Shown: piece after piece, positions 59,867-64,000 of the stretch
Layout of the letters: the number at the start of each line of letters is the position of its first letter
Position numbering within the stretch: position 1 is the first letter of the stretch
Origin: Caballeronia cordobensis
GTDB lineage: Bacteria; Pseudomonadota; Gammaproteobacteria; Burkholderiales; Burkholderiaceae
Direction: 5' to 3'
Assembly: GCF_001544575.2 (NCBI RefSeq)
Contig: NZ_FCNY02000009.1
Location: 124,001 to 188,000, forward strand
Length of the DNA: 64,000 nucleotides
Position numbers and translations under genes: made by a program
The notes under the pieces: generated by a model
Seen by the model: the letters and a program-made list of their open reading frames with translations, nothing else
Database searches by the model: none
Told to the model about the DNA's origin: nothing

Positions 59867-60149
59867 GGCGTACTCCTCATGCGATTGAAGGATGGACGCG
59901 GCGTGCGGCTGCGCGATGTGCAGCATCGGCACGGCCGCCACGGCCACCCTCGAATTCTATTTGTCGTACCGTGACGACATGCTGGCGATCACATGGCGCT
60001 TTGGTCAGATTGGAACGCGTGCTGAACGCGCTGCACAGCGAAGATAAGGGGCGTCTGTGATTGTGCGCAGCCGATGTTAGACTCGCCCGCGTGAGGCCTT
60101 CTGTAAGCCTTGTCTTGCGCGTCCCGGACACCGCATCAGGAACAACAAA

Positions 60150-61481
60150 TTGCCGTTCAATCTGCCGACCACGGCCACCGCGCCGTTCTGCCCATCCGAA
60201 GTCAAAGGCTCCGTCGCGGTTTCGCCGCACGCGCCGCTATGGAAAAAGCTATTGCAGTTCGCAGGGCCGGGCTTGCTCATTTCCATTGGCTATATGGATC
60301 CGGGCAACTGGGCCACGGATATCGAAGCGGGCTCGCGTTACGGCTATAACCTTCTTTTCGTCGTCGTGCTGTCGAGTCTCGCGGCGATGGTGCTGCAATG
60401 TCTTTCGATGCGGCTTGGCATCGTCACCGGCAAGGACCTCGCGCAATTGTCGCGCGAGCGCTATGCCAAGCCCGTCGCGAATGCGCAATGGATGTTCGCG
60501 GAGATATCGATCATTGCGTGCGATCTCGCCGAAGTGCTCGGCGGTGCGCTCGCCTTTCATTTGCTGTTCGGCGTCTCGCTGATATGGGGCGTCGTGCTGA
60601 CGGCCTTCGATACGCTCATCGTGCTCGGACTCAAGGGCAAGAACTTTCGCGATCTCGAAGCGATCATGCTCGGTCTCATCGCGACGATCGGCGTGGGGTA
60701 TGTCATCGAGCTCTTTCTCGTGAAACCGCATTGGCCCTCGGTGGCGGCGGGGCTCGTGCCGTCGCTTCATGCGCTGAGCGATCGCGAACCGCTCTATCTC
60801 GCGATCGGCATTCTCGGCGCGACCGTGATGCCGCATAACCTGTATCTGCATTCGTCGATCGTGCAGACGCGCGTGGTCGATCGCGATGCGAAAAGCCTTG
60901 CATCGGCGATCACGCTCTCGCGGCTCGATACCATCGTGTCGCTCATTCTTGCCTTGCTTATCAACGCGGCCATCCTGATTCTCGCGGCATCGGCGTTTCA
61001 TGCAACAGGGCATACGCAAGTCACCGAGATCGAAGATGCGTACAAGCTGCTTGCGCCGATCGTCGGCACCGGTCTCGCCGCGGTTCTGTTCGCGGTCACG
61101 CTGTTCGCTTCGGGACAAAGCTCGACCTTCACCGGAACGATCGCCGGGCAGGTCATCATGGAAGGCTTTCTGCGGCTGAAGATTCCGTGTTATCAGCGCA
61201 GATTCATCACGCGGGCGCTCGCGCTCGTGCCGGCGTTGATCGGCGTGTATCTGATGGGCAATGGCGCGGTCGGCAAGCTGCTCGTCGCGAGCCAGGTGGT
61301 GTTGAGCCTGCAACTGCCGTTCGCGCTCTATCCGCTGATTCGCATGACGAGCGATCGCACCTTGATGGGCGAGTTCGCGAACAGGACATATATGAAACTC
61401 GTCGCGTGGCTGCTGTTTAGCGTGATCAGCGCGGCGAATGCGTGGCTCGTGGTGCAGACGGTGGCGGACTGGCTTGCGTGA
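60150..61481 (+). CDS. mntH: Nramp-family divalent metal transporter
   Basis: 443 aa from a TTG at 60150, which has AGGA eight bases upstream and no better ATG ahead of the conserved part. Hallmarks are PGLLISIGYMDPGNWATDIEAGSRYGY (helix 1 metal-site DPGN, in pieces) and ATVMPHNLYLHSS (helix 6 MPH). Eleven or so membrane helices follow. It is a proton-coupled Mn2+/Fe2+ importer in the inner membrane. No MntR or Fur box could be assigned in the ~280-bp upstream gap. A terminator shared with the motAB operon follows. Confidence 0.93.
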   Translation: MPFNLPTTATAPFCPSEVKGSVAVSPHAPLWKKLLQFAGPGLLISIGYMDPGNWATDIEAGSRYGYNLLFVVVLSSLAAMVLQCLSMRLGIVTGKDLAQLSRERYAKPVANAQWMFAEISIIACDLAEVLGGALAFHLLFGVSLIWGVVLTAFDTLIVLGLKGKNFRDLEAIMLGLIATIGVGYVIELFLVKPHWPSVAAGLVPSLHALSDREPLYLAIGILGATVMPHNLYLHSSIVQTRVVDRDAKSLASAITLSRLDTIVSLILALLINAAILILAASAFHATGHTQVTEIEDAYKLLAPIVGTGLAAVLFAVTLFASGQSSTFTGTIAGQVIMEGFLRLKIPCYQRRFITRALALVPALIGVYLMGNGAVGKLLVASQVVLSLQLPFALYPLIRMTSDRTLMGEFANRTYMKLVAWLLFSVISAANAWLVVQTVADWLA

Positions 61482-61483
61482 AT

Positions 61484-61520
61484 GAAAAAGCGCCATGCAT
61501 CTTTCGAATGCATGGCGCTT
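61484..61520. terminator. Terminator between mntH and motAB operon
   Basis: A perfect 13-bp stem AAGCGCCATGCAT / ATGCATGGCGCTT (61488-61500 and 61508-61520) has a 7-nt loop. On the minus strand it is followed by a T-run (the AAAAA at 61485-61489), so it terminates motB. It may also act on mntH transcripts. Confidence 0.85.
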
Positions 61521-61542
61521 CGTCGAAGCTATCCGTGTCGCC

Positions 61543-62520
61543 TTACTTCATCGCCACCGATACATTCGGCTTCGCCGCGACTGCCGCCGGAATGGCGCCA
61601 TCCACAGGCTTCGTCTCGTCCACCGTCGTGCGTCCGCCATCGCGGAAGAACGCTTGCTCGGCCGCCTTATTCAGCACGAGAATGCTGATCCGCCGATTGG
61701 TCGGCTCATCGACGACATCTTTATTCAGCGGCAATACATCGGCAAGACCGCGCACTTGCAGCACCTTGCTTTCCTTCATGCCGCCCGCAACCAGCGCGCG
61801 CCGTGCGGCATTCGCGCGCTCGCCCGACAGCTCCCAGTTCGAATAGCCCGCCTGACCGCCGGAATAGGGCACGGCGTCGGTATGGCCCGCGATCGACACG
61901 CGGTTATCGACATCGTTCAGCGATGCGCCGATGTTCGTCAGAATCGTCGTCACATAACTTTCGAGCCTGAAGCTGCCCGAAGCGAACATCGGCCGCTTGA
62001 GCGAATCGACGATCTCGATGCGCAAGCCTTCGCTCGTGATCGCAATGCGAATCTGGTCCTTATATGCGCGCAGCGCGGGCATTTGCTCGATGAGCGCCAT
62101 GAGCTTCTGCTTGAGTTGCTGCAACTTCTGCAGATCATCCATCGCGACGGCCGCGCGCGCGATGCTTTGCGGTACAGGCTGCGTCTGGCTCTTCTTGCCT
62201 TCGCCGGGACGCGTGCTCGACAAATCCTTGCCGCCGCCCGTGATGACGCTCGTGTGCGCCGACGCGCCGCCGTCGTTGCCGAACAGCGCGGAGAGCGGCG
62301 TGTTGAAGTATTGCTCGATGCCTTCCTTGTCGTACTTCGACGTCGAGCCGAGCAGCCACATCAGCAGAAAGAACGCCATCATCGCCGTGACGAAGTCGGC
62401 ATAGGCGATCTTCCATGCGCCGCCGTGATGACCGTGGCCGTGCGCCTTCTTCTTGCGCTTCACCACGACGGTGGGCGCAAGCACGGATTGCAGCGGATCG
62501 CGTGAGGGTTTCTCAGCCAT
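61543..62520 (-). CDS. motB: Flagellar motor stator protein MotB
   Basis: 325 aa. Residues ~35-58 form the single helix with the proton-binding Asp (KIAYADFVTAMMAFFLLMWLLGS in pieces). A plug and linker region follow. The C-terminal OmpA-like peptidoglycan-binding domain has VSIAGHTDAVPYSGGQAGYSN and LSGERANAARRALV. It pairs with MotA to form the stator. Located 28 bp downstream of motA, with a strong terminator behind. Confidence 0.95.
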   Translation of the reverse strand: MAEKPSRDPLQSVLAPTVVVKRKKKAHGHGHHGGAWKIAYADFVTAMMAFFLLMWLLGSTSKYDKEGIEQYFNTPLSALFGNDGGASAHTSVITGGGKDLSSTRPGEGKKSQTQPVPQSIARAAVAMDDLQKLQQLKQKLMALIEQMPALRAYKDQIRIAITSEGLRIEIVDSLKRPMFASGSFRLESYVTTILTNIGASLNDVDNRVSIAGHTDAVPYSGGQAGYSNWELSGERANAARRALVAGGMKESKVLQVRGLADVLPLNKDVVDEPTNRRISILVLNKAAEQAFFRDGGRTTVDETKPVDGAIPAAVAAKPNVSVAMK

Positions 62521-62548
62521 GTGCGTGTTCCTCGTGGCTCATCTCGTC

Positions 62549-63421
62549 TTAGCTCGCCGCCTTCGGCATCTTGGTCGCGCGCACCGCGTCGTCGAGTTCC
62601 TTGAAGCTCGGGCGATCGGCGGTGAACAGCACCTTGCGGCCGAACTCGACGGCGATCGTCGGGGCGTAGCCGTTCATCGATGCAAGCAGCACGGACTTCA
62701 CGCACTGGAACGGCTTGGCTTCGGCCGCGCCCTTCGCATTGAGCAGGTCCGCGAGCGGGCCGATGAAGCCGTACGCCAGCAGAATGCCGAGGAACGTGCC
62801 GACCAGTGCGCCCGCGATCATTTCGCCGAGCACGGCGGGCGCGGCGCCCACCGAGCCCATCGTGTGCACGACGCCCATCACCGCGGCGACGATGCCGAAC
62901 GCGGGCAGGCCGTCGGCCATCTTCTGGATCGCGTTCGCGGCCACCGAGCTTTCGGTGTGATGCGTCTCGAGCTCTTCGTCCATCAGGTCCTGCATTTCGA
63001 GCGCGTTGACATTGCCCGCCGACATCATGCGCAAATAGTCGACGATGAAATCGAGCAGATGATGATCCGCCATCACATGCTCGTACTTCTGGAAGACCGG
63101 GCTCGATTCGGGCGCGTCGACATCGGCTTCGAGCGCCATCATTCCTTCCTTGCGCGCCTTTTGCAGCAGTTCGTAAAGCAGCGCGATCAGCGCGACGTAT
63201 TTCTCTTTCGTGTAGCCGCCGCCCTTGAACGCCTTCGGAATCGACTGCAAGGTTTTCTTGAGCGTGGCCGTAGGATTCGATACGACGAACGCGCCGATTG
63301 CCGCGCCGAAAATACACAGCAGCTCGAACGGTTGCACGAGCGCGGCGAGGTGGCCGCCGACGCCGATGAAGCTTCCGATCACCGAGCCGATGACCACCAC
63401 CCATCCGATGATGACAAACAT
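62549..63421 (-). CDS. motA: Flagellar motor stator protein MotA
   Basis: 290 aa from ATG 63421; the frame continues upstream without a plausible start. The first helix is MFVIIGWVVVIGSVIGSFIG. Conserved MotA parts include PFELLCIFGAAIGAFV, the cytoplasmic loop YTKEKYVALIALLYELLQKARKEGMMALE in pieces, and the C-terminal helix pair PAFGIVAAVMGVVHTMG and GTFLGILLAYGFIGPLADLL. Proton-driven stator partner of MotB. Flagellar master genes are not in the window. Confidence 0.95.
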   Translation of the reverse strand: MFVIIGWVVVIGSVIGSFIGVGGHLAALVQPFELLCIFGAAIGAFVVSNPTATLKKTLQSIPKAFKGGGYTKEKYVALIALLYELLQKARKEGMMALEADVDAPESSPVFQKYEHVMADHHLLDFIVDYLRMMSAGNVNALEMQDLMDEELETHHTESSVAANAIQKMADGLPAFGIVAAVMGVVHTMGSVGAAPAVLGEMIAGALVGTFLGILLAYGFIGPLADLLNAKGAAEAKPFQCVKSVLLASMNGYAPTIAVEFGRKVLFTADRPSFKELDDAVRATKMPKAAS

Positions 63422-63656
63422 GTTTTCTCCGCAGATGTCCGGGCGCCGCGGGCAGTGCGCGCTCGGGCTTGAGACGCGCACGACTCGCGACGCATTGTTC
63501 GCTTGTTGTGGGGCTTATCGGCTCGAAATGGCCGAAGTTTAAGGGTGTGGCGCGCAAGTTTTTCTGCGCAAATGTTTGCGCGGCAAATCTTACGTCCGTT
63601 CGCCTTGACGTCGCAGGTAATGGATCGTGCGCGGGGCATCGACTAACATCGGTCGC

Positions 63657-64000
63657 ATGAACTCGACCCTCGTTGCTCCCATCGTTCAATCGACCGTCGG
63701 CACGCTGTTGCGCGAATGGCGTCAGCGCCGGCGCATGAGCCAGCTCGATCTCGCCGGCGTGGCGGACGTTTCCACGCGCCATCTGAGTTTCGTCGAATCG
63801 GGCCGCTCGCTGCCGAGCCGCGACATGCTGATGCGCCTCGCCGAGCAGCTCGAGGTGCCGCTGCGCGAGCGCAACACACTGATGGTCGCGGCCGGTTATG
63901 CGCCGCTTTATCGCGAGCGCACGCTCGCCGATCCGCAACTCGCGGCGGCGCGGCGCGCGGTCGATCTCGTGCTGAAAGGGCACGAGCCGTATCCCGCGCT
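63657..64000 (+). CDS. XRE-family transcriptional regulator, N-terminal part
   Basis: Starts at ATG 63657 and runs off the right edge; ~114 codons are visible. The helix-turn-helix is clear: LREWRQRRRMSQLDLAGVADVSTRHLSFVESGRSLPSRDML (in pieces, residues ~18-60), then RLAEQLEVPLRERNTLMVAAGYAPLY. This N-terminus matches the MmyB-like HTH regulators that carry a C-terminal ligand-binding domain, not visible here. Divergent from motA. Confidence 0.85.
   Translation, partial: MNSTLVAPIVQSTVGTLLREWRQRRRMSQLDLAGVADVSTRHLSFVESGRSLPSRDMLMRLAEQLEVPLRERNTLMVAAGYAPLYRERTLADPQLAAARRAVDLVLKGHEPYPA

Noticed and set aside
1-64000. CRISPR arrays, tRNA or rRNA genes, transposases, integrases
   Set aside because: No regularly spaced repeats, no cloverleaf-like or rRNA-like stretches and no recombinase-like proteins were found on reading through the window.

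Overview
The window looks like a chromosomal segment of a Burkholderiaceae bacterium of the Paraburkholderia/Caballeronia type. Most genes are GC-rich with strong G/C third positions. The gene set fits that group: a DUF2760 gene with two Hsp70 paralogues, a DUF4148 protein, NasS/NasT with an assimilatory nitrate operon, a CusSR-like pair beside an RND pump, and CheV and MotAB. This assignment is inferred from gene content only. No rRNA, tRNA, CRISPR array, transposase or integrase was seen.

Layout. 1-2388 (minus): a PotABCD-like ABC importer, divergent from a MocR-type regulator at 2563-4077 and separated from it by a palindrome-rich control region. 4078-11840: a visibly AT-richer stretch with a chaperone-usher fimbrial operon (pilin, chaperone, usher, adhesin, second pilin), followed by four very short paralogous genes. 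Each short gene encodes a 17-residue double-glycine leader and a small Ser/Thr/Asn-rich core. 11840-17495: an LpxL-like acyltransferase homologue, an HlyD adaptor, a C39-peptidase ABC exporter and a TolC-type channel. Together with the peptides these form a complete type I peptide maturation and export system. I consider this the most interesting part of the window.

17498-30192: housekeeping and accessory genes. They include TetR with its operators and an NTF2-like target, a CorA/ZntB transporter, a single-domain response regulator, CheV, a CBS protein, a lipid-kinase-like protein, a phosphoesterase, a PPC/DUF296 protein, MAPEG, an esterase, a nucleoside hydrolase and a hybrid histidine kinase. 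30329-35628: two divergent Hsp70-like proteins and a DUF2760 protein. 35926-36411: a DUF355 protein.

36457-47797: nitrate assimilation. The minus strand carries cobA, nasT and nasS. The plus strand carries a nitrate transporter, nirB, nirD, an FAD reductase and the nitrate reductase nasA. The 574-bp gap between them holds a readable control region: two NtrC-like sites, a sigma-54 promoter, two ANTAR hairpins with identical hexaloops, and a terminator mutually exclusive with the second hairpin.

48038-51154: a small unknown ORF and four secreted proteins, three of them clearly Ser/Asn/Gly-rich and two of those paralogues with an identical C-terminal motif. 51171-59346 (minus): an RND efflux system (permease, adaptor, outer-membrane channel) followed by an OmpR-type regulator and its sensor kinase. 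59597-64000: DUF4148 protein, Nramp transporter with a TTG start, motB and motA (minus), and the start of an XRE regulator that runs off the end.
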